In this document: piece after piece, positions 1 through 11,979 of the stretch
Position numbering within the stretch: position 1 is the first letter of the stretch
Layout of the letters: each line of letters starts with the position of its first letter
NCBI RefSeq assembly: GCF_030272615.1
Contig: NC_081413.1
Coordinates: forward strand, 99,666,239-99,730,238
Direction of reading: 5' to 3'
DNA: 64,000 nt
DNA from: Cryptomeria japonica
Taxonomy: Eukaryota; Streptophyta; Pinopsida; Cupressales; Cupressaceae
Position numbers and translations under genes: made by a program
The notes under the pieces: generated by a model
Told to the model about the DNA's origin: nothing
The model's database searches: none
Seen by the model: only the letters and a program-made list of their open reading frames with translations

Positions 1-145
1 GAGAGATAGAGAGAGGAGGGGGAGAGATAGATCAATAGATGGAGATGGAGAAATAGAGTGATGTTGATATACAAATATAGAGAGATAAAGAGGGAGAGAG
101 GGAGTGATATAATAGAGAAAGATATAGAGAAATAAAGAGGAGGGG
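1..145. repeat. Purine-rich (GAGAGATA)-type simple repeat
   Basis: The plus strand is almost pure A/G with short GAGAGATAGA-like words and scattered T. The open frame on the minus strand is a product of this low-complexity sequence and is not treated as a gene. The tract may continue left of the window. Confidence 0.85.
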
Positions 146-1125
146 AGCTGGAAACAACAACCCTTTTAGCCGAAACAAGGGGATTACAACTAAACAAACA
201 AGAGCGTTTGCAACAAAGCAACTATAATAACAAAAATACAAAAACAAAACAAAGATGAAAAAGCTCAAAATTTTCATGAACAAGGCATTATTACCAACAC
301 ACACTCAAAATTAAAAATTTGGACTGTGTTTTTCAGCACAATAGAATTCTCCAAAGGTTGTGGTAGGAAGATAACTACTGGTAGAGGGTTGGAGCAAATT
401 GGAAGCCTTCAATGGTGCTGACTTCTTTGTCAATAAGGTTGTCCCAAAGTCTTTCATCATGCCAACCTAAAAATCCATAATCAATCTGCGTGTCTATCCA
501 AAGACTGTTAGCAAAACTAATTTGTAAACCAATTGTTGTATCATGTTTTGTTGCCATCAATAACTGCATGCAGCTATAGAAGAAGATCATGCCCTTTATA
601 CTGTCCTCAAGTTCATGTTATTATCAACAAACACTATTATTGTCCCTCGCACACTAAACTATATTTCTTCTTCAATCAACTGCACTATGATTTATCATTC
701 TTGATTTCACCAACCTATACAAACTGTCTTTTTCTTAGTTCAACTACTGATACTTCAACTCTACATTTTTTAATAAGATTTATTTTTATTTTTCATAACG
801 ATTAAATAAATAAAAAAGAAAGGTAAAGTCATTATTTCGTTGTTTATGTAGTGACCATTATCTCCATGTAAAAGAGGTTGATGAAAGAGGTTTGAGTTTA
901 TATTTGAACACATTTCCCCCACTTTCACTCTCTAAACTATACATGTTATTGTGAAACCTAGTTCATCTCCTCACTTTCAAAACAGGATAGACAATCCTTA
1001 AACACTTACTTCAAATCTTTTGCAACTATACATTTTCATCTTTTTATTCTTCCATAAAGATCACACCTATTTTGGTCATAAATCCATCTCTTAAGTTTTG
1101 TTGAAGATTTGTTGTTAACACTAAT
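146..1125. other. AT-rich intergenic DNA, no gene recognised
   Basis: No reading frame here resembles a known protein family, and no paired LTR ends or target duplications were found. Short frames on both strands are consistent with chance in AT-rich DNA. Confidence 0.5.
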
Positions 1126-2260
1126 TTGTACATATCATATTTATTTACAACAAGTCTCAAAAGTTTTTCTATATCTTCTCTAATTTCATTTTCAATATCC
1201 CTTTCATCTCATCATCATCACTCCCCACTTTTGTCACAAATCCATCACTTAAAGGTTTGTTGTTTATGTTACTTGGTAAACTTTATATTCATTTTTAAAC
1301 TTTTCTATATCTTCTCTAATTCCATTTTCAATATCCTTTTCATCTCATCACCATCACACCTTTCTTTTGTCACAAATCCATCACTTAAAGGTTTGTTGTT
1401 TTAATTACTTGATAAAATTTATATTCATTTTAAAATTATTCTATATCTTCTCTAATTCCATTTTCAATACTCTTTTCATCTCATCATCATCACACCCCAC
1501 TTTTGTCACAAATCCATCACTTAAAGGTTTGTTGTTTATATTATTTGGTAAACTTTATATTTATTTTTAAACTTTTCTAGAAGCTAGACTTTAAAAAAAA
1601 CTCTTTTTCACACACTTTTCTAGAAGCTATGACTTTTCCAACTTTGTCACAAACCCATTACTTAAAGATTTGTTGTTAATTTTACTTAGGTTACTTATTT
1701 TTAAAATTTCATTTTCATGCAAAGGAAAAAAATTTAAAAAGTTTTCTAGAAACTATGACTTTCCACTTTTCCACTTTTGTCGCAAATCCTTTTCTAGAAG
1801 CTACGACTTTCAACTTTTCCACTTTTGTCACAAATCCATCACTTGAAGTTTTGATTTGTTGTTTACATCACTTAGTAAACTTTATATTCATTTTAAAACT
1901 TTTTTGGAAGCTAGACTTTTCCACTTTTGTCACTTATCCATCACTTAAAGGTTTGTTATTTATGTTAGTTGGTAAACTTCAAATTAATTTGAAAATTTTC
2001 ACAAATCCACCACTTAAAGATTGTTGTTTACATTACTTGTTAAACTTTATATTTAGTTTTAAACTTTTCTATAAACTAGACTTTTTTTTAAATTTCCTTT
2101 TCATACAAAGAAAAAAAATTAAAACTTTTTTATTAGTTCTAACTTTTTCACTTTTCTCACATCCATCACTTAAAAGTTTGATTTATTGTTTACATTATTT
2201 GATAAACTTAACATTCATTTTTAAACTTAGAAACTAGGTTTTCCTTATCATGGAAATGGA
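1126..2260. repeat. Satellite-like tandem array, about 136-bp monomer
   Basis: The phrase TTGTCACAAATCCATCACTT followed by a short AAAGGTTTGTTG-type tail recurs. It starts at 1231, 1367 and 1503, exactly 136 bp apart. Degenerate copies follow near 1644, 1777, 1825, 1927, 1998 and 2155, with shortened or variable spacing. Each early monomer also carries a TTTATATTCATTTT segment and a TCATCTCATCATCATCAC segment. The early units are regular and the later ones eroded. Plus-strand open frames here (ending in CLHYLVNFIF-like words) are by-products of the repeat, not genes. Confidence 0.85.
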
Positions 2261-3384
2261 AAAAATTAAAAAACTCTCCATAGTTCATTTCCCAATTCCT
2301 TTTCTTATCCGATTTATTTTGGAATTATTAGACATTTCTTGATAGGAGTAGAAACTGAATCCAACTTGTATACCACATTCTCATTGCTTCTTTATTTGAA
2401 TTTCCTTCTCCAATATTTTCGCCAATAAGGATAGTAAGTTGTGCCATTGACCGAGCTTTGACCTAGTCAATGTCTCGCATTACATACGTCGCAAAACAAT
2501 TAAATTAGATCCCATGAAAAAGACATTCGAACTAACACTTCATTAATTGACGACAAAACATATTTCTTTTGTTAGGAACATTGGATAAAGACTAAACAAA
2601 AGACAAAATAAACATCTATAAATATCTAAAAATCAATCTAAAATATAGCTAAAGACAAAATAAACAATTTTATCAATCTAATAAACAGTAAAACATTAAA
2701 ATCTTCACTTTACGTTATTGATTTCTTTCATAGGAAGGAACTATGAACTATACTTTTCGAAAATCTTTGTTGAGCCTTTCCATCCTTCCTTGTCACTCTC
2801 ATCATGATCAATACTTTTTATAAAGATCTAGATATTTTAATAACACAAAGATTTTATCTTATAAACTTCATAAATAAACCTTCTATTATCACTCATACAA
2901 TTAAAAGTCTCCATCACAGGTAAAGAAGAATAGCACAACTACATTAAAATTAACACACAATAAAAGAAGAATAGCACAACTACGTTAAAGTTAATACACA
3001 ATAAAAAAAAGAATGCCATTTGAAGTTGAAATTAAAAAACAATATTGAATACAAATAGGAACAAAGCTCACAAGCGCCATAAATTTTATCAATGTACAAA
3101 TTTCCCACAAAATAGTTACTAATACTTTTATAAACCAGTGAAATGAAAATGGCAGGCTAAACATACACCGAAGACACCTACTCTTTAATCACAATATGTA
3201 CCCCACAATTCTGCTCCTGTTCTTTAATGCAACTGCAAGTGTATGGTTTCTAAGACAATATTTTTTTAAAATTTACAAATTTTATTTAGAATTTCACGGG
3301 AAAGTAATTTAAGGTCTACTTCATAAGACACGCATAAAATGCGGGGGAAAAAATAATTTTAATAAAATAAGTTAGTAATATTAA
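2261..3384. other. AT-rich intergenic DNA, no gene recognised
   Basis: No long frame, LTR edge or terminal inverted repeat was recognised. A short imperfect duplication containing AAGAATAGCACAACTAC occurs near 2927 and 2967. Confidence 0.5.
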
Positions 3385-3456
3385 GGTCCCATGGTCTAGT
3401 GGTGAGGACATTGGACTCTGAATCCAGTAACCCGAGTTCAAATCTCGGTGGGACCT
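3385..3456 (+). tRNA. tRNA-Gln (anticodon CUG)
   Basis: This 72-nt cloverleaf decodes CAG glutamine codons. The 7-bp acceptor stem pairs GGTCCCA (3385-3391) with TGGGACC (3449-3455), leaving T as the discriminator. The anticodon stem TTGGA/TCCAG encloses the loop CTCTGAA with CTG at 3418-3420. The T arm contains GTTCAAATC. There is no encoded CCA, as expected for a eukaryotic nuclear gene. A run of T downstream near 3490 could serve as the Pol III terminator. No intron is present. It lies about 220 bp upstream of a tRNA-Asn gene in the same orientation. Confidence 0.93.
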
Positions 3457-3676
3457 GTGGGAAAAACAAAGGAATCCAAAAAATTCATCTTTTTATTGTT
3501 AGTACAAATATATATTTTTAAGGGCATTTGCAGTAGTTAGATTTGGAGATGTATGGCTCTTCGTTATATATTATTTTCAATCTTTGAAAATCGAATTTCA
3601 AAGCTCTAGAAGGAAAACAATGTGTCTGTGTTTTGATGTTATTTTATAGCGTATCTATTTTACTGCAAAAGTGAAA

Positions 3677-3750
3677 GCTGGAATAGCTCAGTTGGCCAGA
3701 GCTTGTGGCTGTTAACCGCAAGGTCGGATGTTCAAACCCTCCTTCTAGCG
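3677..3750 (+). tRNA. tRNA-Asn (anticodon GUU)
   Basis: This 74-nt cloverleaf decodes asparagine. The acceptor stem pairs GCTGGAA with TTCTAGC, and G3750 is the discriminator. The D arm carries AGCTCAGTTGG. The anticodon stem TGTGG/CCGCA encloses GTT at 3711-3713. The T arm is GGATG/TTCAAAC/CCTCC, where the fourth pair is a T-C mismatch; a GGAGG stem would pair fully. This hints at mild decay, although the fold is otherwise intact. A short T run follows at about 3758. Confidence 0.9.
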
Positions 3751-4058
3751 TGTTAATTATTTTAATTGTAATTGCGAGACTCTCCAGTTGGCAATCTACA
3801 TGGCACCAATTTCCATTGCGGCCCGCCAGCTCAACAGCATGCTCACGCTTGCGGAGTTGCAGTTGGTCAACAAAACCCTAATCCAGCACCACATCAAATA
3901 AGCTTGTAAATTTATACGAGAAAATTTGCCTTAAATCGCCGCCTTTGAAATGCCTCAGCCTACAAGAACACTCCAGGTTGGCACAAGGTTCGAGTCTCAC
4001 AAAACCTCTCATATGTAGCAGATCGAGCAAATCTCTTCCCTTTTCGGCCAAATGATGA

Positions 4059-4439
4059 ATTCCAGTTCACAGCCACAGATCTGCGATCAGCTCCATTTAC
4101 GCCACCTGTCTTTATGTTGCCGCTCGACAGGTCAGGAAAATGATCTTTGCCACAGAATTTGCCTCCGCAGTAGCAGGGCTCCGCTCTACAGCCATTATTT
4201 CTACCTGGATTTTCCTCCACCAAAATATCCCCGCCGCGACCGCCATTTATATCCGTAGATTCAACAATATACAGACTGAGACGCAATTTCACAGATCGGA
4301 GTTGAGAGCGAAGCACTTCGACCAACACATTAGGGTTCTAGTACAGCAGATTTGCAAGGCGCTTGGGTTTAATTTTAGGGAGAAGAGAATTGTGGAGAAG
4401 TTGAGTGATGTGGTGGCTAAGAGGCGCTCACATAAATAA
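4059..4439 (+). other. Unrecognised ORF in a GC-richer patch
   Basis: The frame is open from just after a TGA at 4056 to the TAA at 4437, with its first ATG at 4140 (99 codons from there). It lies in a locally GC-richer island (about 3.78-4.6 kb) inside AT-rich DNA. The C-terminal third is basic (RAKHFDQHIRVLVQQICKAL, then FREKR and AKRRSHK). I do not recognise a family. A 33-codon frame beginning MAPISIAARQLNS at 3800 precedes it and ends in TAA, so the two could be parts of one decayed gene. An overlapping minus-strand frame (3960-4328) also has no recognisable domain. Confidence 0.25.
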
Positions 4440-7090
4440 GAAGCCAACGTCTATTGCAGTGGCCATTTTTTTGTTGTGCTCTCTGCTTTTGGACAGGGAT
4501 TTGGAGGCCATCTCGCAACACTCTGTTTTCAAACTCACAATCTGTGCGGCCTACAAATTGTAGGTGCCCTATCTTGACAGTTTTGTGCCGCAAAGCCTCG
4601 ATGATCTTGCTCTATTTGGAAGTCTAAAATGAGAACAGGTTAATCTTCATATAAAATGGCATTTTAAAAAAATTTCATACAAAATGACACTCTAAAAAAT
4701 CTTTTAGATATGAAAATGACACTCTAAAAAATCTTTTAGATGTGCAAAACACTCTGTGTTTTTGTGGTTTAACAGTAATAAGGATGATCATGTAGATTTA
4801 GCTCTTGAAAATTTTACAAAAAAAGTTTGTATTTTATAGATTTTAAAAATTTTCAAGCAGTGTTGATTTGTGTGGAGATTAGGTGTTGTCAATAAGAGAT
4901 TAAGGTTGCGGTCTCATGGACAGATTCGTGGTCTATTTTGAAAGAGGAAGGGTCTTAAAAGAAAAGAAAAAAATAAATATCTATACAATTAATTAATTTT
5001 TATTATTTTAAATAATAGATTTGAAGATGTGAGCTTGTGTATTTGGAGTGTTAAGGATTTTTGTCACATTGCACTACTATTTTTTTCTTATACTGAACCT
5101 CTCGTCTTTTTATTCTTATAGTTGGAGAAAGAGGTCACATGAAGTCTTACAAGTAGTAATTTTGTGAAGAAAAGGTCTTATGAGAAGATAAATTAAACTT
5201 TGTATAAAAAAAATAAGAGTCCAAAGTGGTGTTATATGTCTTTGACCTAGGGTCAAAACTTTACTCCACCCACCTTCCAAATATCATTTATCTCTACTTT
5301 TAATAATTCTCACTAATAATCTTTTAGATTAAGCTCTATATGTAATTGTAGATTCAACTATAGATTTAGTAATTTTTCATTAATAAAAAGTGACAACTAT
5401 TAGTTGCTTCAAAATTTTGAAGATTAAATTTTTAGACTTTACCCATTACTACAAAATCTATAGGATCACCTACTTATAAAAAATCATAAATCTTAGTAAC
5501 TCCCATTGATAAGCTCACTCCATAACATTGTAACCTAAAAGTTCCATGTTATTTATGCTTTCCTTTATTGTTGACATTTATGTTTCCATGCTATTTATGC
5601 TTAATATTTGTTTTGTTTTCTATATATATTTTATAACCTTGCTTTTATATCTATACAATATCTACATTACTTTGATGTGCTATATTGAAGGAATAGTTAC
5701 ATGTATATGGAAGAAAGAATATACAAGAAAATATATTCTTAAAGTAATGATATATTTATAATTTTACTTTAATACACTTCTTCTAGTTAGTTTCAAATAT
5801 AAAATTTCATATGCATTACATTTGTATTTTTCTAATATGAACTTTAAGGTTAATTTATGCCTATCTTCTTGATCACATATTGATATTGCAAGTTTCTAAA
5901 CCTTTAAAACATTTACCCTTAACCATCTCTTAGGCTGAGGTTAAGCTATTGGTCCTATGAATTTTGTAGAGAAGAAGTTGGCGGTCTCATGAATACAATA
6001 CCCTGGTCTTCTATACTATGTGTAGTGACAAAAACAAGTAAACAATAGAAGCTTCTATTTTCCAAGAAAAGATTCCAAATAATCCCATAGTAAAACATTT
6101 TTTTCTTCATGAGACCTCCTCTTCCTAGAAAGTAGAAGCTTAAGCCCCATGGAACCCCACCCTTGATAGCTAGAACCTATATCCTAATAAGTCACAAACA
6201 ATCCTTAATAGTAAGTGCTAAGTTCCTAACAACCCTAACATACTTGACCCTATTGTAAAGTCCAAACAAATAGTTTTCCTAACTTTAATTTTTTTTGTAG
6301 TTACAAACCCTAAAACTAGTTTAAGTCTATATTTCAACACATTTCACCAACTTCTACTCTTTCAAAAATACATATTATTGTAAAAATCTAGTTTCTCTTA
6401 AACCCTTTGTACACATACCGATTTTCTTTTCTTTTCTTTTCTTTTCTTTCTTCCTTAAATGGTCCTTTATTTTTCATAACATCACAAAAGTGGTAAATTA
6501 ATATATAAAAAAAAGAAAAATAAAAAATTTCTACCAACTTTAAGTTTTAATAGTTATACTTTTTTCTGTTTTATTTTCACAAAAGAAAATTAAAGAAAAC
6601 ACAATAATGTTTCTAAAGAAAACACAATAATGTTTCTAGAAGCTATATACTTCTTTTAATTTTTATTCCCTACAAAATGAAAAAACAAAATAACATTTGT
6701 AGAAGCTATTGACATTTTTAAGTTATTATTTTCAAACAAAAGAAAAATAAATACAATTAAAAAAAGAAGTCAAAATAACAATTCTAGAAGTTATAAATTT
6801 TTTTATAAATTTTATTTTTAAACAAAAGAAAAATCAATACAAATAGAAAAAAATAAAATAACATTTATAGAAACTATAGACTTTTATTTTAGCAAAAAAA
6901 AATTAATACAAATAGAAAAACAAAATAACACAGAAAAAATAAAATAACATTTTAAAAAATTATAGAAAAATTTATTAATTTTTTTTAAATTTTTGAAAAA
7001 TCAATATAAAAAAGTAAAAAAATCTAGAAATTAAAGATTTTTTAAATTTTATTTTAACTTTTGTCTACTCGTCTTACTATAATCTTCATC
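4440..7090. other. AT-rich intergenic DNA, no gene recognised
   Basis: No recognisable coding sequence. Two local duplications are visible: AATGACACTCTAAAAAATC occurs twice in tandem near 4684-4740, and AAAGAAAACACAATAATGTT occurs twice near 6592-6635. Several long A/T runs are present at 6480-7060. Confidence 0.5.
6423..6450. repeat. (TTTTC)n microsatellite
   Basis: About five tandem TTTTC units in otherwise AT-rich DNA. Confidence 0.85.
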
Positions 7091-7521
7091 ATTCATCATA
7101 CTGATACTCAAGAACACCCAATAAAAATAACTAAAACTTAGAAAAATAACTTGTGGAGCACCAAATCATGAACCATCTGAATTGAGGACACACAAGAGCA
7201 TCCCAAACACTCTCCCAAATCCACAAAACACAATATAATCATTCCAGAGCAATACAAATCAGAACTCACAACTTTGTCAACCAGTGAACACTTGAAAGAC
7301 CAACCGCAATACCAAAATCTGCAACTTGATCAAATCAACTCACAACACTACAAAACTTATGTTGAATTAACTAGAGATACTTATTTATAAACCTTTTAAT
7401 TTGCATTAGCTTAAGTGCAACACACTATCCAAACTAACTCTCTCAACTTAATCTGACCGCAATACTGAAACATAGAAACATGGGAATATATTGACATCAA
7501 TGACAATAACACATTCCAACA
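7090..7521 (-). repeat. Probable 3' LTR of copia element C1
   Basis: On the minus strand the purine tract AAAAGGTGGAGA (7541-7550 region) is followed by TGTTGGAATGTG, which begins at 7521 and fits an LTR start. A TATA-like TTTATAAATAAGT lies at about 7380-7392 on the minus strand, as expected inside a 3' LTR. A second purine tract (AAAGGGGGAGA, about 7667-7678) lies slightly inward. The far edge of the LTR was not found, so the left boundary is approximate. Confidence 0.5.
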
Positions 7522-7664
7522 GCTCCAATATCCAAGAATCTCCACCTTTTGCATTGATGGCAACATATGAACGTGAAAATAATCAATACCAAATCAATAC
7601 CAAAAATCTACAACAAACTCCTCTTAAGATTAACAATAGTTCAAGCCGGTTTTTCACATTAATC

Positions 7665-7680
7665 TTCTCCCCCTTTGACA
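7665..7680 (-). other. Polypurine tract of copia element C1
   Basis: The minus strand reads GTCAAAGGGGGAGAAG just 3' of the decayed RNase H coding region. This is the usual site where plus-strand DNA synthesis is primed in copia elements. Confidence 0.55.
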
Positions 7681-7779
7681 TCAATGCACATAGAAAAATC
7701 TCTGAAACACATAGCTCTCTCCCCCTGAGTAGTAGCCACCATTCATCAATCTGGATCACAAAAATAGCTCCGTGAAATC

Positions 7780-9159
7780 CTTTAAATTGATGCAACTTAG
7801 TGCATCTAGCTCTCATTAGGAGGGTCAATCACCCCTAGCTTCTCTATGAGATTCTCAAAGGTATCTATAGGAAATGGCTTAGTAAAGATATCTACAATTT
7901 GTTCCTTTGTAGACACAAACTCCAATCTGACTTCTTTCTCATTCACCTTTTCTCTTAAGAGATGATACTTGATAGATATGTGCTTTCTCTTCTAATGTAG
8001 TATCAGATTCTTGGAGATATTAATAGCACTTGAATTTTCACTAAATATAATAGTAGGGTCACTATAAACAACTCTAATGTCCTTAAACATCTACTTCATC
8101 CACAATACCATGGTAGTATTTCTAACAACAGTAATATACTCAACTTCAGTAGTAGATAATGATATATCATTCTACTTCTTGCTCATCCATGAAACCAACT
8201 TCTTCCTTAGGAAGAATACACCACCACTTGTACTCTTTTGTTCATCAACATCACCTTCCCAATCAATATCAATATAGGCTTTCAAAGTAAAATCGTCATC
8301 CTTTGGATACCACAAACCATAATCAACTATCCCTTTCAAATATTTGATTTCCTCTTTATAGTAGTAATATGACTTTCCGTAGGATTGGCCTAAAATCTAG
8401 CAACGAGACACATAGAATTCATAATGTATGGTCTAGTCTGAGTTAAGTAAAGCAATCCTCCAATAATAGACCTATACCTATTCTGATTAGCTTTCAGAGA
8501 TGCATCATCCTTTATCATCTTACATCTGGTCACCATAGGAGTTCCAACTAGTTTGGAATCATCTTACCCAAACTTCTTCAATAATTCATTCACATAATTA
8601 GATTGAGATATGAAAATACCTTTATTAGTTTGTCTAATTTGCAATCCTAAAAAGGATTTCATCTCACCTATCATTGACATCTTAAACTATTTATGCATAT
8701 TATCAACAAACTTCTTACAAAACCCATCTTCTCCACCAAAAATAATATCATCAACAAATACCTCAACAATTAAGATGTTATCCTTGTAAATTTTATATTA
8801 TAAGTTACTGTCAGCAATGCCTTTACAAAATTCATTTTTTATCAAATACTTATCCAATCTAGCATACCAAGCTCTAAGTGCTTGTTTAAGTCCATACAAT
8901 GATTTCCTTAATCTGCAAACCATATCTTCTTGATTTGTCAACTGAAATCTATATGGTTGATCAATGCAGAATTCCTCTTCCAACTCACCATTCAAAAAGA
9001 CAGATTTGACATCCATCTGATATACCTTGAAATTTTTGTAAGCATCATATGCATGAAATAATCTAACAACTTCAATTCTAGCTACCAGAGCAAAAGTCTC
9101 CTCAAAATCAATACCTTCCATCTGTGAATACCCTTTGCATACCAGTCTTTCTTTGTTTC
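7780..9159 (-). pseudogene. Copia C1: reverse transcriptase C-terminal part and RNase H, decayed
   Basis: Reads on the minus strand after the 448-bp solo LTR. From 9159 inward the translation gives [20 protein letters not shown], matching the start of copia RT. It continues with [19 protein letters not shown] and [20 protein letters not shown], which are copia RT core motifs (8798-9121). Beyond a stop at about 8798, RNase H is only recognisable in pieces, such as LSTTEVEYI encoded near 8140-8165. Stops and frame changes make it non-functional. The A for P in KQAL (family normally KQAP) is a further lesion. Confidence 0.88.
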
Positions 9160-9607
9160 TGTTGGTGTAAATAAATATTCATTTTGGATATTATTACACT
9201 TACTTAAGTTAACTTAGGATAATGCATCTCTTCGTAGTTTGGATTTGAGACACTTAGGGAAGTGTGCACATAGGGATAGAGCTTGTAGGAGAAATTCCAC
9301 CTTTTGTGGTCTTATTTTGCTGTTACACTCCACATTCGGTGGGTCATCCACCTCTTGTGGAATATTATATTATTTCTCCTACCTACCCCTAGTATTTCTT
9401 ACCTACCCTTGTTTCTCATTGAGCCACGTGTCATATTTGTGTGCTCATACATCCATATGGACTTGCCTATATAAGCAGGCCTCTATTCATTGTATTGGTT
9501 AATCCAGTTGATCATTTTGCATATTGATGAGAATACAGTTTTTTCTTGTCATTCTATTGTCTCTTTTATGCTTTTCATTGTGCCCTTGATCTTGGCAAAA
9601 TCCTACA
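9160..9607 (+). mobile_element. Solo LTR, 448 bp, inside copia C1
   Basis: It begins TGTTGGTGTAAATA and ends ATCCTACA. It is flanked by the perfect direct repeat GTTTC (9155-9159 and 9608-9612). Removing it and one repeat restores a continuous copia reading frame on the minus strand (VRN then [11 protein letters not shown]), which proves the insertion. A TATA-like CTATATAAG at about 9469-9477 gives plus orientation. No gag or pol is present, so it is best read as a solo LTR left by recombination. The frame at 9239-9502 is a shadow. Confidence 0.9.
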
Positions 9608-9612
9608 GTTTC

Positions 9613-10829
9613 TAACAACTTCTCCTTCTTCATTTTGTTTATTCCTAAATACTCATTTAGTACGAATCACATACTTGTCCTTAGACCTAGGAACAAGATC
9701 CCATGTATTGTTCTCCTCAATCTGATTCAACTCTTCTTCCATAGCCTTGACCCAATTCTCATCTTTTCATGCCTCAATCATATCTTTAAGTTCAATCTTT
9801 GAAATTAGGCACATCCCTTCAGCAACAATTCTTCTCCTAGTCATCACACCTTTATTCTTATCACCAATAATCTAATTTTATGAATTATTCAATTTCACAT
9901 ACCTAGGGGTCTTTTGATTACTTTGATTTTTCAAGCTCTTGTGCTTCCTCTTCACCATTTGTAGCTTGATTCTTTGGCCTTCCTAGAACACTTTGATTCA
10001 GGCTTTGAGTTTGTATGCGCTTTTCATTACTTGAACTAACATCTTGATCATCATAATCATATCCACACACACTGATATGTCTCTCATTGTACTCATCAAC
10101 CTTCACATTTGCACTCTCCATAATCTTTCTCTATCTCTTGTTGTAACACTGATAGGATTTGCTCTTAGTAGAATATTCCAAAAAGATTCTTTCATCACAT
10201 CTTGCATCAAATTTACCTATATCCTTATCTCTCTTGATATAACATTTTCTTCAAAAATCCTTAAATATCTAACTGTAGGAACATGACCAAACCATAACTC
10301 ATAAGGGGTCTTACTAGAATTACCTTGTATATGCACCTGATTGAATGTGTAAACAATGGTGCTAACAAATTCTCTCCAATATATATACGAAAGATTTCCT
10401 TTGATCATTATAGTCCTGGCAACATATAGGATAGTCTTGTTCTTCACTTTGTTCCGTTGTGGGGTCTACAGAGAAGATAACTATCTCCTCACTCCATGCT
10501 CTTCACAAAAGGAATTAAACTCACTAGAATTATATTCTACTCCTCTGCGTGATCTCATACATTTCAGCTTCAGTCCTATCTCTGTCTCAACCATAGCTTT
10601 GAATATATTGAACTTCTCCAATGCTTTAGATTTATCCCTTAGAAAACTGACCCACATCATTCTTGAATAGCCATCAATCAGTAACATTAAGTACCTATCA
10701 CCCTATAAGCTTCACACTCTCCATGGTCCACATAATTCTGTATGCACAAGATCTAATATCCAATTAGATGTATACTATTTGGTCTTAAATATGACTCTTG
10801 TTTTCTTCTCCAATTGACATTCTTTGCAC
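9613..10829 (-). pseudogene. Copia C1: integrase and linker to reverse transcriptase, decayed
   Basis: On the minus strand, VCKECQ (near 10829) completes the integrase zinc-binding region. It is followed by LVHTELCGPW and LMLLIDGYSRMMWVSFLRDK (10481-10687 region), the copia integrase core. The usual SDNGGE block reads MRSRRGVEYNSSEF, so the second catalytic Asp is replaced. Further on come REFVSTIVYTFNQV and SSKTPYELWFGHVPTVRYLR (10217-10447). At least three in-frame stops interrupt it. The 9918-10121 segment (MESANVKVDEYNERH) is the variable linker before RT. Confidence 0.85.
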
Positions 10830-10834
10830 ACTAG

Positions 10835-11979
10835 TGTTACTACTTATCATGTTGCCATTAATTTTATGTTCAAAGTTATTCTATATACTCTAGTCGGTTA
10901 TCTCTACTGAGATATTCAGTCGGTATGAACAGTCCAGTCGGTTATTGAAGAAAGTAGTCTCAGAGCGTAGTATACACCGAGCTGTCTACCGAGTATCATT
11001 CCATGTCTACTGAGCAGCAAAGATGACACACCGAGTGAAACGTGTTACTAGATTCATTGAACCTGGACATACATATGAAAACGTGTTACAAGATCGAGGA
11101 ACATCTAACCGTTATCACATTGGAAATTGCACTTAAAGATTGTGTATGATTTTGAGGTCATCTAACCAATGAAATATTTTGCATGGTTATTCATTCGATA
11201 AAACATGTTTGTAAGATCGAAGCAATGAAAGGATCACCGTCATAAGAGATCTATTTATACAACATGGATTAAGATTAGAAATATACATGTAGCATGACAA
11301 AAAGGAAGATATAGAGATATATGAAGCAAGACATGTGAAAGCACTAATTGTTATGACTGTTAAAGAGACACAGAGGTCACCAAGAAGGATTTCAGAGAAC
11401 AGTCAAAGAACAGAGTAAACAGAAGGGTTTACCGAGTTACTATATGGGTTACTGAGGTATGCTATAATCAAGGTAATCTTATTCTGAGCATATAGAATCT
11501 GCTATAACATTCCAGATGTAAAGTTGAAGATATTTGTAATGATTTATTGTAATATTTTGAAGTTGTAAGAGAAACCTTTAATAGGGTAAAAGACTCTAAT
11601 CAAGTCTATAAATTGTAAAGCCTCTAACCAGGTGCAACAAGGTAGATCTAACAGATCTTGTTACTCCTAATAGGGTAAGCTATCAGAAATAGCTAAACAT
11701 GTAGCTCTAATCGAACACTCTTTATTATTGCAGTAGTGAAGTTGTGGGTGCCATCCCCACCGCAATTTTTCTCTCTAACCAAGAGTTTCTGCGTAACCAA
11801 AATATATGTGTTATGGAGTGAATCATGTATGATTGTTATCTATTTTTTTTAGTTTTATATTATGTTACTGCACTATTCGGTTTATGCATAACAGTAAAAG
11901 TTATTATTGAAGAAAAGTTTTGAAGTACTGATTCACCCCTCCCCTCTCAGTACATTAGCTTTCCATATTGGGCCTAACA
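10835..11979 (+). mobile_element. Solo LTR, 1,145 bp, inside copia C1
   Basis: It begins TGTTACTACTT and ends GGGCCTAACA. It is flanked by the perfect direct repeat ACTAG (10830-10834 and 11980-11984). Excising it plus one repeat rejoins the copia frame on the minus strand (KPINLV to VCKECQ), confirming a clean insertion. The GATTCACCCC...CTCTCAG stretch near the 3' end resembles the end of the other copia-type LTR at 14.33 kb, which supports plus orientation. No coding sequence is inside. Regulatory content was not resolved. Confidence 0.92.

Noticed and set aside
1126-2237. Plus-strand frames of 67-160 codons in the 136-bp repeat
   Set aside because: The frames follow the repeat monomers, show no family similarity, and decay where the repeat decays.
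1126-2260. CRISPR-like array
   Set aside because: The repeats are long, imperfect and abutting without unique spacers of constant length; the context is a plant nuclear genome.
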